Part shown: piece after piece, positions 26,428 through 35,715 of the stretch | How the letters are laid out: each line of letters starts with the position of its first letter | How positions within the stretch are numbered: position 1 is the stretch's first letter | Assembly: GCA_046330395.1 (NCBI GenBank) | Contig: JAXLSS010000016.1 | Span: 1 to 64,000 of the forward strand | From: Ga0077560 sp046330395 | GTDB lineage: Bacteria > Actinomycetota > Thermoleophilia > Miltoncostaeales > Miltoncostaeaceae | Direction: 5' to 3' | DNA length: 64,000 bases | Position numbers and translations under genes: made by a program | The notes under the pieces: generated by a model | Told to the model about the DNA's origin: nothing | Database searches by the model: none | Seen by the model: the letters and a program-made list of their open reading frames with translations, nothing else

Positions 26428-27629
26428 GCGGCCATCCCCCGTCCCGTGGTGGTGTCGTGGGTGTCCCACCAGGTGTCCAGCAGGTCCTCCAGGCCCCGTT
26501 CGCGCAGGTGCTCACGGTCAACGGGCGACGCCTCGGGGGTGCTGTCCGCCGCGTCGCCCGGGCACAGGGCCACAAGCGCCTTGGCCAGGTGCACCACGTC
26601 GGCGGTGGTGATGTCGGCGCTCGCCACGGCGCGGGGGTCGTGGTGGTGCACCACGGCCTCCACCACCCCGAGGGGGAGCCCCCACAGGCCCAGCAGGTAC
26701 CCGCCCACCTCGGCGTGCGTGGCGCCGAGCACCCGGCGCTCGGCGTCGCACAGCGAGCTGCCCGCCGCGCACTCCCGCAGCACCTCGTCGTAGCGGTTGC
26801 CCGGCAGCCCGGCCAGCACCATGCGGCCCACGTCGTGCACCAGCCCGGCCACGAAGGCCTCCGCGCCGAAGCCCAGCGACAGCCGGCCGCAGATGGCGCG
26901 GGCCACCGCGGCCACCGCCACCCCGCTGCGCTGCACCTCGGCCATCAGGGCGTCGCCGTCGGCACCCAGGTCGCCGTTCATCACCGAGAAGCTCACCACC
27001 AGCCCGCGCAGGGTGCTGGTGCCCAGGTACGACACGGCCGCGGTCAGCTCGGTGATGGCGCGCGGCAACCCGAAGAACGCCGAGTTGACCAGCTGCAGGA
27101 TCTTGGCGCTCATCCCCGGGTCGCGCTCGATGAGCTCGGCCACCTCGGCCACCGACGTGGTGGGGCGGTCCAGCAGCTGTTCCAGCCGGCTCAGGATGAC
27201 CGGGGCGATGGGCACCTGCCCCACGGCGCCCACCAGGCCCAGCAGCGTCTCGTCCATCAGCAGCTCGCGAAGGCTGCACGTGCGCTCCAGCACCTCCACC
27301 AGCACCTCGGGGCGCGTGGGCTTGGCGAGGAGCTGGTGCGCCAGGTGCACCAGCCGCCCGTTGGAGTTCTCGTCGGTCTGGCCGGACAGCACGATGCGGG
27401 CCATGCCGGGGTACCGCTCCCTGATGGCCGACAGCAGCGCGGCGCCGTCCATTCCGGGCATCCGGAAGTCGGTCACCACCACGTCGAACGCGGTGCGCTC
27501 GCATTCCTCCAGGGCCTGGCGGCCGCTGGGCACGAACACCATGTCCCACTTCGCGCGCCGGCTCCAGAGGGCGTCCTCCAGGCTCTCCAGCAGCATTTCG
27601 TCGTCGTCCACGAACAACATCCTGGTCAT
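26424..27629 (-). CDS. Response regulator with HDOD output domain
   Basis: The 401-residue product has an N-terminal receiver (FVDDDEMLLESL; D54 in VVVTDFRMPGMDG; LSGQTDE; LAKPTRPE). An HDOD domain follows from about residue 145 (IERDPGMSAKILQLVNSAFFG, GLVHDVGRMVLAGLPGN, HAEVGGYLLGLWGLP). HDOD domains are helical relatives of HD hydrolases that usually lack enzyme activity and work in signalling. A GGAAGG ribosome site precedes ATG 27629. Overlaps of 4 bp link it to the kinase gene upstream and the second regulator downstream. Confidence 0.92.
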   Translation of the reverse strand: MTRMLFVDDDEMLLESLEDALWSRRAKWDMVFVPSGRQALEECERTAFDVVVTDFRMPGMDGAALLSAIRERYPGMARIVLSGQTDENSNGRLVHLAHQLLAKPTRPEVLVEVLERTCSLRELLMDETLLGLVGAVGQVPIAPVILSRLEQLLDRPTTSVAEVAELIERDPGMSAKILQLVNSAFFGLPRAITELTAAVSYLGTSTLRGLVVSFSVMNGDLGADGDALMAEVQRSGVAVAAVARAICGRLSLGFGAEAFVAGLVHDVGRMVLAGLPGNRYDEVLRECAAGSSLCDAERRVLGATHAEVGGYLLGLWGLPLGVVEAVVHHHDPRAVASADITTADVVHLAKALVALCPGDAADSTPEASPVDREHLRERGLEDLLDTWWDTHDTTTGRGMAA

Positions 27630-29569
27630 GACGCCGCCTTCCGGTTGGCGCCGCGGACGGGCAGCCGCACATGGAAGGTGGTGCCGGTGCCCGGCTCGGT
27701 GGTGACGTCCAGGGTGCCCGCGTGCTTGTCCATCACGATGGACCGGGCGATGGCCAGGCCCTGTCCGCTGCCGCGCCCCACGCCCTTGGTGGTGAAGAAC
27801 GGCTCCCAGATACGCTGCAGGATGTCCGGCGGGATCCCGGGACCGTTGTCTGCCACCTCGATCAGGACGGTCTCGTCCTCCTGCCGGGTGGTCACGCGGA
27901 TCACCCCCCGCTCCATGGCGCCGGCCTCGACGGCGTCGCCGATGGCATGGGCGGCGTTCACCACCAGGTTGAGGATCACCTGGTTGACGTCCCCGATGTG
28001 GCACACCACGGGCGGGATCTCACCCAGGTCGGTCTCCACGTCTGCCACGTATTTGACCTCGTTGCGGGCCACGGTGAGCGTGGTGAGGATCGCCTGGTTG
28101 ACGTCGGCGGCCGACTGCTCGTGCTGGGTGGGGTGCGCGAAGGCCTTGAGCGCCTTCACGATCTCGCCCACGCGGTCGGCGCCGGTGGCGGTGCGGCTGA
28201 GTGCGCGCGGGATGCGGTCCAGCAGCCGGTCGAGGTCCATCGTCTCCTCGGCCTCGATGATGGCCGCCGTCATCTCCGCGGGGATCGCCGCACCCGTGGC
28301 GGCGGTCTGCACCACCGCGCGGTACTGCTCCAGGAGGCCCTGGAGCTGGTCGAACGCCGTGGACAGGAAGTACACGTTGTCGCCCACGAACTGGATCGGC
28401 GTGTGGATCTCGTGCGCCACACCGGCCGCCAGCTGCCCGATGGCCTCCAGCTTCTGCGACTGGCGCAGCTCCAGCTCCAGCTTGTGGTGCTCGGCCTGCA
28501 TCCGCACACGCGTGATCGCCAGCGCGGCCAGCGAGGCGAGGTGCTGGGCGTTGAGCCGGTCCTCGGTGGTGAAGCGGCGCGGCTCGCGCCAGCTGAGGAA
28601 CATCCCGCCCAGCAGGCGGCGGGACCCGTCGGCGGGGCCGTCCAGCGTCTGCTCAAGCCGCACGCCCACGAAGGCTCCCGCGGCCAGCGAGGCGCGCACG
28701 CGCTCGGGCAGGACGCTTCGCTGCACGTCCGGCACCGCCACCAGGGTGTCCGGGCTCTCCATCAGCAGGTCCCACACCGGCATGCGCTCGCGGGAGCGCC
28801 CCACCGCCGAGTGCAGGTACGCCCGGGTGGTGGGGTCCGACTCGGTGGTGTGCGCGGCGGCCACGGCCTGGTCGTCGCCGATGAGGTAGATCGTGGCCCG
28901 GGCGGCCGCAAGCGACGTGCGCGCGGCGTCCACCACGCGGTCCAGGGCCGTGCCCAGGTCGGCGTGCTCCTCCACCACCAGCGCCGCGGTGTCCCGCGCC
29001 ACCTTGAGGTTGGACTCCTGCAGCCCGCTGCGGCGCAGGCGCTCGATGAGGTAGGTGGTGAAGATCCCGAGGTCCAGCGACAGCACCCGGTCCAGGTCGC
29101 GGATGAGCGACGACGGCACGTCCGGGTCGCCGGCGTGCTCCAGCACCGTGTCGGCCCACACGTCGCGGATGGACAGCCGCAGCGCCCCGAACAGGGCGAA
29201 GGGCTCGTTGCCGATGTGGTACTCCTCGGCGATCTGCCGGCGGGAGGCCGTGTAGTCCTCGTCGATGTACCCCTGCGCCAGGCTGCGCACGTACTCCGGG
29301 ATGCGCTGGGTGGTGTGGGCGATGAGCCCCTCCACGTCCCATTCACCCCGGTCGTGCAGCGCGGCGGCGGCCCGCTCGCGGAACAGGTCGGCCATGCGGC
29401 CGGTGTTGCGCTGCAGCAGTTGCTGCGCCGTGTGCAGTGACGCCAGCACGGCGTCGTCGATGCCCAGCAGGCGCTTCCACTCGCCCACGTCCAGGCCGGA
29501 CGGGCACTGGTTCTCGGGCACGGCGGTGTGGCCACCCGCGTCGGGGGGCGGCATGTTGATCGGCGTCAT
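27626..29569 (-). CDS. Globin-coupled sensor histidine kinase
   Basis: The 647-residue soluble kinase has no membrane helix. Residues ~15-180 form a protoglobin-type sensor (WKRLLGIDDAVLASLHTAQQ; EEYHIGNEPFALFGALRLS, where the histidine fits the proximal haem ligand). A GAF-like domain follows at about 200-370. Next come the phospho-acceptor box GVAHEIHTPIQFVGDN at about 385, where HEINTP is more usual, and the ATPase domain with NLVVNAAHAI, VADNGPGIP and FFTTKGVGRGSGQGLA. It probably senses O2, NO or redox state and phosphorylates the two following regulators. ATG 29569 has a weak ribosome site. Confidence 0.88.
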   Translation of the reverse strand: MTPINMPPPDAGGHTAVPENQCPSGLDVGEWKRLLGIDDAVLASLHTAQQLLQRNTGRMADLFRERAAAALHDRGEWDVEGLIAHTTQRIPEYVRSLAQGYIDEDYTASRRQIAEEYHIGNEPFALFGALRLSIRDVWADTVLEHAGDPDVPSSLIRDLDRVLSLDLGIFTTYLIERLRRSGLQESNLKVARDTAALVVEEHADLGTALDRVVDAARTSLAAARATIYLIGDDQAVAAAHTTESDPTTRAYLHSAVGRSRERMPVWDLLMESPDTLVAVPDVQRSVLPERVRASLAAGAFVGVRLEQTLDGPADGSRRLLGGMFLSWREPRRFTTEDRLNAQHLASLAALAITRVRMQAEHHKLELELRQSQKLEAIGQLAAGVAHEIHTPIQFVGDNVYFLSTAFDQLQGLLEQYRAVVQTAATGAAIPAEMTAAIIEAEETMDLDRLLDRIPRALSRTATGADRVGEIVKALKAFAHPTQHEQSAADVNQAILTTLTVARNEVKYVADVETDLGEIPPVVCHIGDVNQVILNLVVNAAHAIGDAVEAGAMERGVIRVTTRQEDETVLIEVADNGPGIPPDILQRIWEPFFTTKGVGRGSGQGLAIARSIVMDKHAGTLDVTTEPGTGTTFHVRLPVRGANRKAAS

Positions 29570-29693
29570 GGCTGGCGCATCGACCGCGTGCGACGGTGCT
29601 TGAGGCCATTTCCGTCGGCGTGGACGAATCGCCGCTGGTTTCGGCGAAACGGGTTGCGGCCGGCCGGCGGACGCCGCCGACCGCCGCAAGGGT

Positions 29694-30962
29694 CTACCTG
29701 GCGTGCGCTCCGCTCAGTGGAACCCGCACGAGCGTGCCGTGCACCGAGTCCGTCAGCCACGCCACCGAGCTGCCCACCGCCAGCGACTGCGCCCTCACCG
29801 ATGCCACGTCCAGGTTGATGGGCGCCAGCTGGATGGGGTCGGGCTCGTCCCCGCTGGTGCGCAGCGGAACCAGCGCGTCGGTGTCCAGCGCCCAGGCCCG
29901 TTCACCCCTGATGGCCAGGAGGTAGCCGCCATCCCGCGCCTCGGGTGCCCCCGTGCCGCTGGGCACCCACCACACCACGCCGTCCACGTTCAGCACCCAG
30001 ACGCCGCCGGTCACCGCGGCGATTGCCGACCGGGCGCTCTCGGAACGGATCACTCCGATGGAACCGTGGTCGGTGCCGGGACCCGTTTCCGCGGCGGGGA
30101 ATTCGCGCACGGTGGCCGTGGCCGCCGGGTCGTAGATCCCGCTGGGGTTCAGGGCCCACACGTGCCCGTCCGGGCCGGTGGCGGTCAACCCCAGGCCGGT
30201 GGCCAGCGGCAGCGACCCGCGATCGGGCACCAGCACCGCATCCGGGGTGCAGGTGTCCTGGCAGCCGTAGATGTTCGCCCGCAGCGTGGCGCCGGGCACG
30301 GTGAGCCCGGGGACGGTGCGGTCCAGGCGCAGCGCCGATCCGCCGCGCACCAGCCAGGCGCTGCCGCCGGCGGTGACCAGCGCCGGCGGTGTGGCATCGC
30401 TCAGCTGCACGGGGCCGGCCAGCCGGCGGCCCGTCGACCCGTTGAGTGCGCGCAGCTCCCAGGACAACCCCACCGCCGGGGTACTGACCACCCAGAGCAC
30501 GTTGGCGTCGTCCACCACGGCGTATTGCGGCCGGCCGCCGGCCAGCACACGGGTGAACCAGGGGCGCACCACCCGCACCGGGACTCCCGCGGTGTGACGT
30601 CGCAGGCGGGTGCCATACACCAGCCGCAGGCGGTTGCGGCCCGCCTTGGTGAGACGCACCGTGATGCCCGGCGCCGACGGCCCCACGCTGGTGCGCACCA
30701 GCTTGTGCCACGTCCGTCCCCGGGCCACCTGCAACACCACCGGCAGGCGCTTGGACGGCGCGGTGGCCGTGAAGCGCACCACAACGGTCACCAGCTCGTT
30801 CTGATTCGCGGTGGCCACCACGCGGATGCCCCGCACGGGTCCAGATGCACCCTGTGCGGCGGCCGGGATCGTCGAGAGGCCCACCACCATGAGCGCCGTG
30901 GCCCACATGGCGCCGCGGCGGGGGGACCTGGGGCAGCGTGCCATGCGTGTGGGTCGGATCAT
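29694..30962 (-). CDS. Secreted beta-rich protein of unknown function
   Basis: The 422-residue product has an N-terminal export signal: basic start, then MWATALMVVGLSTIPAAAQG. An Ig-like beta domain follows (VVATANQNELVTVVVRFTAT) with a cationic loop, then several short propeller-like strands (GGVWVLNVDGVVWWVP, GSAWLVRGGSALRLD, DGHVWALNPSG). One CQDTC motif could form a disulfide. No specific family is recognised. ATG 30962 and 30944 are both possible starts. It lies between the kinase operon and the FAD enzyme gene on the same strand, with spacers of 124 and 71 bp. Confidence 0.7.
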   Translation of the reverse strand: MIRPTRMARCPRSPRRGAMWATALMVVGLSTIPAAAQGASGPVRGIRVVATANQNELVTVVVRFTATAPSKRLPVVLQVARGRTWHKLVRTSVGPSAPGITVRLTKAGRNRLRLVYGTRLRRHTAGVPVRVVRPWFTRVLAGGRPQYAVVDDANVLWVVSTPAVGLSWELRALNGSTGRRLAGPVQLSDATPPALVTAGGSAWLVRGGSALRLDRTVPGLTVPGATLRANIYGCQDTCTPDAVLVPDRGSLPLATGLGLTATGPDGHVWALNPSGIYDPAATATVREFPAAETGPGTDHGSIGVIRSESARSAIAAVTGGVWVLNVDGVVWWVPSGTGAPEARDGGYLLAIRGERAWALDTDALVPLRTSGDEPDPIQLAPINLDVASVRAQSLAVGSSVAWLTDSVHGTLVRVPLSGAHAR

Positions 30963-31033
30963 GTGCGCACGGTACATCCACGATCGGGCGATGCACCACC
31001 GACCTCCGGGGAGGTTTCGGTGGCTCCCTGGGC

Positions 31034-32578
31034 TCATCCAGGTGCGCCCGCGCCCAGCACCGCCATGGCGGCGTTGCGGCCCGGCACGCCGCTGACACCG
31101 CCGCCGCGCACCGCCCCGGCGCCGCACAGCAGCACCCGCGACCACCTGGTCTCGACGCCCCAGGTCCCAACCGCGGCCTCATCATCGGTGAACGGCCAGC
31201 TCAGGTCCCGGTGGAAGATGTGGCCGCCGGGCATGTCCAGCTCGGCCTCCAGGTCCTGCGGGGTGTGGGCCTCGATACAGGGCCGCCCGTCGGCGTCGGC
31301 CAGCAGACAGTCGGCGATGGGCTCCTCCAGATGCGCGTCCAGGCCCGCCATGCACCGGCGCACCGCCTCGTCGCGGGCGGCGTCGTGGTCGCCGGCGAAG
31401 CACGCCGGCGGCATGTGCAGGCCGAACAGGGTGAGGGTGTGCACGCCCCGCGCCGCCAGCGCGGGGGCCAGGATGGTGGGGTCGGTGAGGCTGTGGCAGT
31501 ACACCTCGAAGGCCGGCCGTGCGGGCAGGCGGCCCTCCACCGCCTGGCGGTGCGCGGTGTCCAGCTGGGCGTAGCCCTCGTCCACGTGCAGGGTGCCCGC
31601 GAAGGCGTCACGCGGGTCCACCCCGCACCGCAGCCGGGGCAGCCGGGACAGCACCATGTTGACCTTCAGCTGGGCGCCCACCGGGGCCTCCGCCGGTGAT
31701 TCGCCCATCAGCCGGTGCAGCACCGCGGGGGCCACGCCCGCCAGCACGTGCCCGGCGCCCACGGTGCCCAGCCCGTCCACCACCACCTGCGCGCCGCCGT
31801 CGTCACCGTGGATGGCCGTCACACGTGCGCCGGTGCGGATCTCGGCGCCGCAGGTGCGGGCGCGGTCGGCGATGGCGCCCGTCAGGGCGCCCATCCCGCC
31901 GGCGGGCACGCGCCACAGGCCGGTGCACCCGCCGATGACGTGGTACAGGAAGCATCGGTTCTGGGCCAGGTCCCCGGCGTGGGCGTGGGTGAGCGTGCCG
32001 ATGAGCCCGTCCGTCAGGGCCACGCCCCGCACCAGGTCGTGGGCCAGGGTGTCCTCGATCAGCTCGCCCAGGGGCCGCTCGAACAGCGCCTCCCACGCCG
32101 CGTCGTCGGCCACCCGCGCGCGCATCGCCGCGCGGGAGATCAGCGGGTCCAGGAGCGTGGGGAACACCGCCTCGGCGACGCGTCGCGTGAGGTGCCCCAG
32201 CCGGTTCCATCCGCCGAACTCCGCGTCGCCGCCGGTGAGGGCCCGGAACGAGCCCGCCGTGGCCGCCTCGTCGTCGTTGCGCACCAGCAGGGCCGACGGC
32301 GCCTCGGTGGGTGTGCAGGAGGCCACGGGCCGCGGCAGCAGGGGCACGCCCAGGTCCAGCTCGCGGATGATGCGCTCCGGCATCAGGCTCACCAGGTAGG
32401 CGTACCGCGACAGGCGGGCGTCCACCCCGGGGAACACGCGTGCGCTCACCGCGGCGCCACCCACCTGCGCTCCGGCCTCGCACACCAGCACGGTGCGCCC
32501 GGCGCGGGCCAGGTAGGCGGCGGCCACCAGCCCGTTGTGCCCGCCACCGACCACCACCACGTCGTACCGATCGCGCAT
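31034..32578 (-). CDS. FAD-dependent oxidoreductase, phytoene dehydrogenase/PYROXD2-like
   Basis: The 514-residue product has the N-terminal dinucleotide-binding motif YDVVVVGGGHNGLVAAAYLA followed by an acidic residue in VLVCEAG, typical of the amine-oxidase/CrtI superfamily. The C-terminal FAD segment appears near WSRVLLCGAGAVRGGGVSG, which ends GRNAAMAVLG. The central part (GGMGALTGAIADRARTCGAE) matches the carotenoid-desaturase-like fold. The overall layout is that of PYROXD2 homologues, whose substrates are unknown. No carotenoid genes are nearby. ATG 32578 lies 66 bp from the divergent regulator start. Confidence 0.85.
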   Translation of the reverse strand: MRDRYDVVVVGGGHNGLVAAAYLARAGRTVLVCEAGAQVGGAAVSARVFPGVDARLSRYAYLVSLMPERIIRELDLGVPLLPRPVASCTPTEAPSALLVRNDDEAATAGSFRALTGGDAEFGGWNRLGHLTRRVAEAVFPTLLDPLISRAAMRARVADDAAWEALFERPLGELIEDTLAHDLVRGVALTDGLIGTLTHAHAGDLAQNRCFLYHVIGGCTGLWRVPAGGMGALTGAIADRARTCGAEIRTGARVTAIHGDDGGAQVVVDGLGTVGAGHVLAGVAPAVLHRLMGESPAEAPVGAQLKVNMVLSRLPRLRCGVDPRDAFAGTLHVDEGYAQLDTAHRQAVEGRLPARPAFEVYCHSLTDPTILAPALAARGVHTLTLFGLHMPPACFAGDHDAARDEAVRRCMAGLDAHLEEPIADCLLADADGRPCIEAHTPQDLEAELDMPGGHIFHRDLSWPFTDDEAAVGTWGVETRWSRVLLCGAGAVRGGGVSGVPGRNAAMAVLGAGAPG

Positions 32579-32643
32579 GCGGAACCCCCGTCGAAATGGA
32601 CCCTTTCTCACGGCGGGCCCCCTGCGCGCCGACATTACGAGTG

Positions 32644-34575
32644 ATGTCGGCCTCCCCGCCACCTCCGGGCATCCATGCGGATGACCTCCCGGCGACCACG
32701 CTTGCCCTGCCCGATGAGGTGTGGGCGCGCATCCGCGCGCGCGTCGAGGTGACCCTGGCCGAGGTGGAGGGGGCCGCCACCCGCCTGTTCGACGCGCCCC
32801 TCACGCCCGCATTGCTGGCCACGGCCGAGGATCACGCGCGGGCCCTGTCGGAGTGGCTGTCGCACCTGGGCATCGGGGCGGGCGCCACGTTCGTGCGCCA
32901 GATGGCGGACGCCCTGCACACGCCCAACGCGGGCCCGGCCCAGGCGGTGCGCGTGGCCGCGCTGGCCGAGGACGTGCGGTCGGCCATGAGCACGGTGCCG
33001 GTGGCCCTGGCGCCGGCGGTGCGCGATGCGCCGCTGGTGGCGGTGTACGGCACGGCCACGTCGGACGTGGACGCGCTGCTGTGGAACTGCGTGGTGCAGG
33101 GGCTCCGCACCGAGCACCACGGCCTTGGCGGTGTGGCCGTGCATGAGGAGGACCCCCCAACCGCCATCGCCGTGGTGGGCGACGCGGACGCGTGTGCCCC
33201 CCAGCTGCGGCTGCTGCGCGAGCGGCACCCGCGCACGCCGCTGCTGGCGGTGGTGGAGGGCCTGCACGACGGCGGCCGGCTCGACCTGCGCCGCCTGGCC
33301 GACACGGTGGTGGGGGCGCCCGCCGACCCGGCCCTGGTGGGCATGGAGCTGCGACGCGCCATCCGGCGCAGCACGCTGCGGCCCGCCGTGGGGCTCCTGG
33401 GCTGCGGCGAGAGCCCCCTGGGACCGGCCCTGCGGGAGCGCGGGGTGCACGTGACCGACCTGGCCGCGCCCGGCGACGTGGCGCCCCTGGTGCGCGCGGG
33501 CACCATCGACACCGTCGTGGTGGGACATGACGTCAGCACGCGTGCCGTCACCGCCCTGCTGCAGGTGGTGCGGGCCGACCCGGACACGCGCGACTGCATC
33601 GTGGTGGTGCTGGACTCCGAGATCGCCCGCGCGCGCCGCGGGGAGCTGTTCCGGCTGGGCGCCGACGCCCTGGTGGACGCCGACGGCGACGTGTCCGAGC
33701 TGCTCAGCCAGCTGCGGGGCATGCTGGGACGCACCCACGGGGCGCCGCCGGACCCGTCGCAGGGACGGCGGGTGCTTCCCTGGTCGGGTGGCCGCCTGTT
33801 CCTGGAGCGCCTCCTGGAGGCCGCGCAGCGGGACGACCGCGCCAGCTCGCTGGCCATGATCACGCTGCCGGCCGGCGCCGACCCGCGGGTGCTGGACGCC
33901 ATCCAGGACGAGCTGGCCACCGAGTTCCGCACCGAGGACGTGGTGACCCGCCTGGACGCCCGCCGGCAGGTGGTGGCCCTGCAGGGGGTCAACCGTCGCA
34001 CCGCCATCCGCCGCCTGGAGGTGGTGATCCAGGGGTCGCGCCTGGGAACGGCCGGCGCCCGGGCCGGGGTGGCCGAGTTCCCGTTCGACGGGCGGTCGGT
34101 GGACGAGCTGCTGCGCGTCGCCGAGGCGTCGGTGACCCGTGCCCACGAGGCCTCGGGACCCGTGTCGGTGGGCGCCGACTGGATGCGCGAGGCCGACGGC
34201 ACCGTGGAGGTGCTCATCGTGGCGGCCGACGAGGCGCTCACCGAGGTGCTGATCAGCCAGCTGCGCGAGCGGGGCATCAGCGGCATGGCAATGCACGACG
34301 GCGTGGATGCGCTGGACTGGCTGGTGCACGAGCGCCGCGGCCTGCCGCGCACCATCGTGCTGGAGTTCGACGTGCCCGGCCTCAGCGGCCTGCAACTGCT
34401 GCGGCGGCTGCGCGAAACCGGCCTGATGAACCGCTTCCGGGTGATGATGATGGCGGGTCAGACCCGCGAGAGCGACGTGCGCACGGCCTTCGAGCTGGGC
34501 GCCGCCGAGATCATCAGCAAGCCCTTCCAGTCGGTGGTGTTCGTCAACCGGCTCCGCCGGCTCCTGGACGCATAG
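32644..34575 (+). CDS. Multi-domain regulator: helical N terminus, receiver-like, degenerate GGDEF-like and C-terminal receiver
   Basis: The 643-residue cytosolic protein has a helical N-terminal segment (~1-110) that could be Hpt-like, a receiver-like fold around 225-365 without a clear acceptor, and a GGDEF-like fold around 375-515. There, the active-site turn reads VTRLDARRQVVALQG, so GGDEF is lost and cyclase activity is unlikely. A C-terminal receiver (~520-643) has the acidic residues in VAADEAL, the acceptor in IVLEFDVPGLSGL, and Lys in IISKPFQ. It begins a tight operon with the HEAT-repeat and glycosyltransferase genes (9-bp gap, then a 4-bp overlap). It probably regulates polysaccharide synthesis; this is inference. 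Confidence 0.8.
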   Translation: MSASPPPPGIHADDLPATTLALPDEVWARIRARVEVTLAEVEGAATRLFDAPLTPALLATAEDHARALSEWLSHLGIGAGATFVRQMADALHTPNAGPAQAVRVAALAEDVRSAMSTVPVALAPAVRDAPLVAVYGTATSDVDALLWNCVVQGLRTEHHGLGGVAVHEEDPPTAIAVVGDADACAPQLRLLRERHPRTPLLAVVEGLHDGGRLDLRRLADTVVGAPADPALVGMELRRAIRRSTLRPAVGLLGCGESPLGPALRERGVHVTDLAAPGDVAPLVRAGTIDTVVVGHDVSTRAVTALLQVVRADPDTRDCIVVVLDSEIARARRGELFRLGADALVDADGDVSELLSQLRGMLGRTHGAPPDPSQGRRVLPWSGGRLFLERLLEAAQRDDRASSLAMITLPAGADPRVLDAIQDELATEFRTEDVVTRLDARRQVVALQGVNRRTAIRRLEVVIQGSRLGTAGARAGVAEFPFDGRSVDELLRVAEASVTRAHEASGPVSVGADWMREADGTVEVLIVAADEALTEVLISQLRERGISGMAMHDGVDALDWLVHERRGLPRTIVLEFDVPGLSGLQLLRRLRETGLMNRFRVMMMAGQTRESDVRTAFELGAAEIISKPFQSVVFVNRLRRLLDA

Positions 34576-34584
34576 CGGGCGCCG

Positions 34585-35715
34585 ATGGGCCTGCTCTCGT
34601 CCACGGGCGGCTGCATGCTCCCCATCAGCCTCGGGGTGCTGGCCGGCACGCTGGTCCTGTTCGTGCTGATCGGTCAGGTGCACGACCTGGTGTGGCGCGC
34701 CCGCCGGCGCCGGTTCCGGGCCGCGGCGGTGCTGCTGTCGCGGGTGATGTTCGGCACCGAGACCGATGCCGAGGAGGCGGTGCGCGAGCTGTCGGGGATG
34801 CCGCGCGGCCTGCTCATCCGCAGCCTGCAGTCGCTCACCAGCGACGTGGGCGGCGAGTCGCGCGACCGCCTCAACCGCCTGGTGATCGCGGTGGGGATGC
34901 GGTCCACCGTCACCCGCCGGCTGCGCAGGGGGATGCCGTGGCGCAGGCGCGCCCAGGGCGCGCAGCTGTGCCAGCTGCTGCCGCCGGGCGACGCGCTGCG
35001 CCGTCAGGCCCTGGCCGACCCGCACCCGGTGGTGCGCGCGCGGGCGCTGGAGGGCATGCAGGCGGACGAGGTGGCCGAGGACGCCGAGCTGGTGACCGGC
35101 CTCCTGCGCGACCCGTCCCCCATGGTCCGCGCCGCGGCCCAGCGCGCCGTGCTGGCGGCCGACGAGCGCGTGGTGCCGCACGTCATCCGCGAGCTGGCCT
35201 CCAAGGACCGGGCCGACATCGTGGTGCCGGCGCTGCTGGCCGTGGCCGCCAGCCTACCCGACCCGCGGCTGGTGCCGGCGGTGGGCGAGCACGCGGTGTC
35301 GGCCGATCCCGCCCGGCGGGCGCTGGTGGCCGAGGCCCTGGGCGCCATGCGCAGCCCCCGCGCGGCCCCCGTGCTGACCGGCCTGCTCAACGATGAGGAG
35401 CCGCGCGTGCGCGCCGCCGCGGCAACCGGGGTGGGCACCACCGGCGCGGTGGAGCTGGCGGGGCGCCTGGGCGTGCTGCTGGGCGACCCCGCGTGGGACG
35501 TGCGCCGCGCCGCGGCCACCGGCCTGGCCGAGCTGGGCCCCTCCGGGTGGATGGTGCTGCGCGCGGCCATGCGCTCGCACTCCACGGACGCCGCCGAGAT
35601 CGCCCGGCAGATGCTGGACCAGCTGGCCACCTCCGGCCGCGGCGCCCGGGCGCTCACCCCCGAGCGACTGCTGGCCTTCGGCGAGGACCTGGCGCTGCGG
35701 ACGGGCACGCGATGA
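34585..35715 (+). CDS. Membrane-anchored HEAT-repeat protein
   Basis: The 376-residue product has one N-terminal membrane helix (ISLGVLAGTLVLFVLIGQV) and then a basic stretch. From about 130 on, HEAT-type helical pairs follow, each with a DP-x-x-x-VR-x-x-A core: ADPHPVVRARALEGM, RDPSPMVRAAAQRAV, LNDEEPRVRAAAATGVG and LGDPAWDVRRAAATGLAELG. Such repeats bind partner proteins. The neighbouring regulator and glycosyltransferase genes suggest it is a membrane-proximal adaptor between them. It overlaps the glycosyltransferase start (ATGA). Confidence 0.87.
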   Translation: MGLLSSTGGCMLPISLGVLAGTLVLFVLIGQVHDLVWRARRRRFRAAAVLLSRVMFGTETDAEEAVRELSGMPRGLLIRSLQSLTSDVGGESRDRLNRLVIAVGMRSTVTRRLRRGMPWRRRAQGAQLCQLLPPGDALRRQALADPHPVVRARALEGMQADEVAEDAELVTGLLRDPSPMVRAAAQRAVLAADERVVPHVIRELASKDRADIVVPALLAVAASLPDPRLVPAVGEHAVSADPARRALVAEALGAMRSPRAAPVLTGLLNDEEPRVRAAAATGVGTTGAVELAGRLGVLLGDPAWDVRRAAATGLAELGPSGWMVLRAAMRSHSTDAAEIARQMLDQLATSGRGARALTPERLLAFGEDLALRTGTR

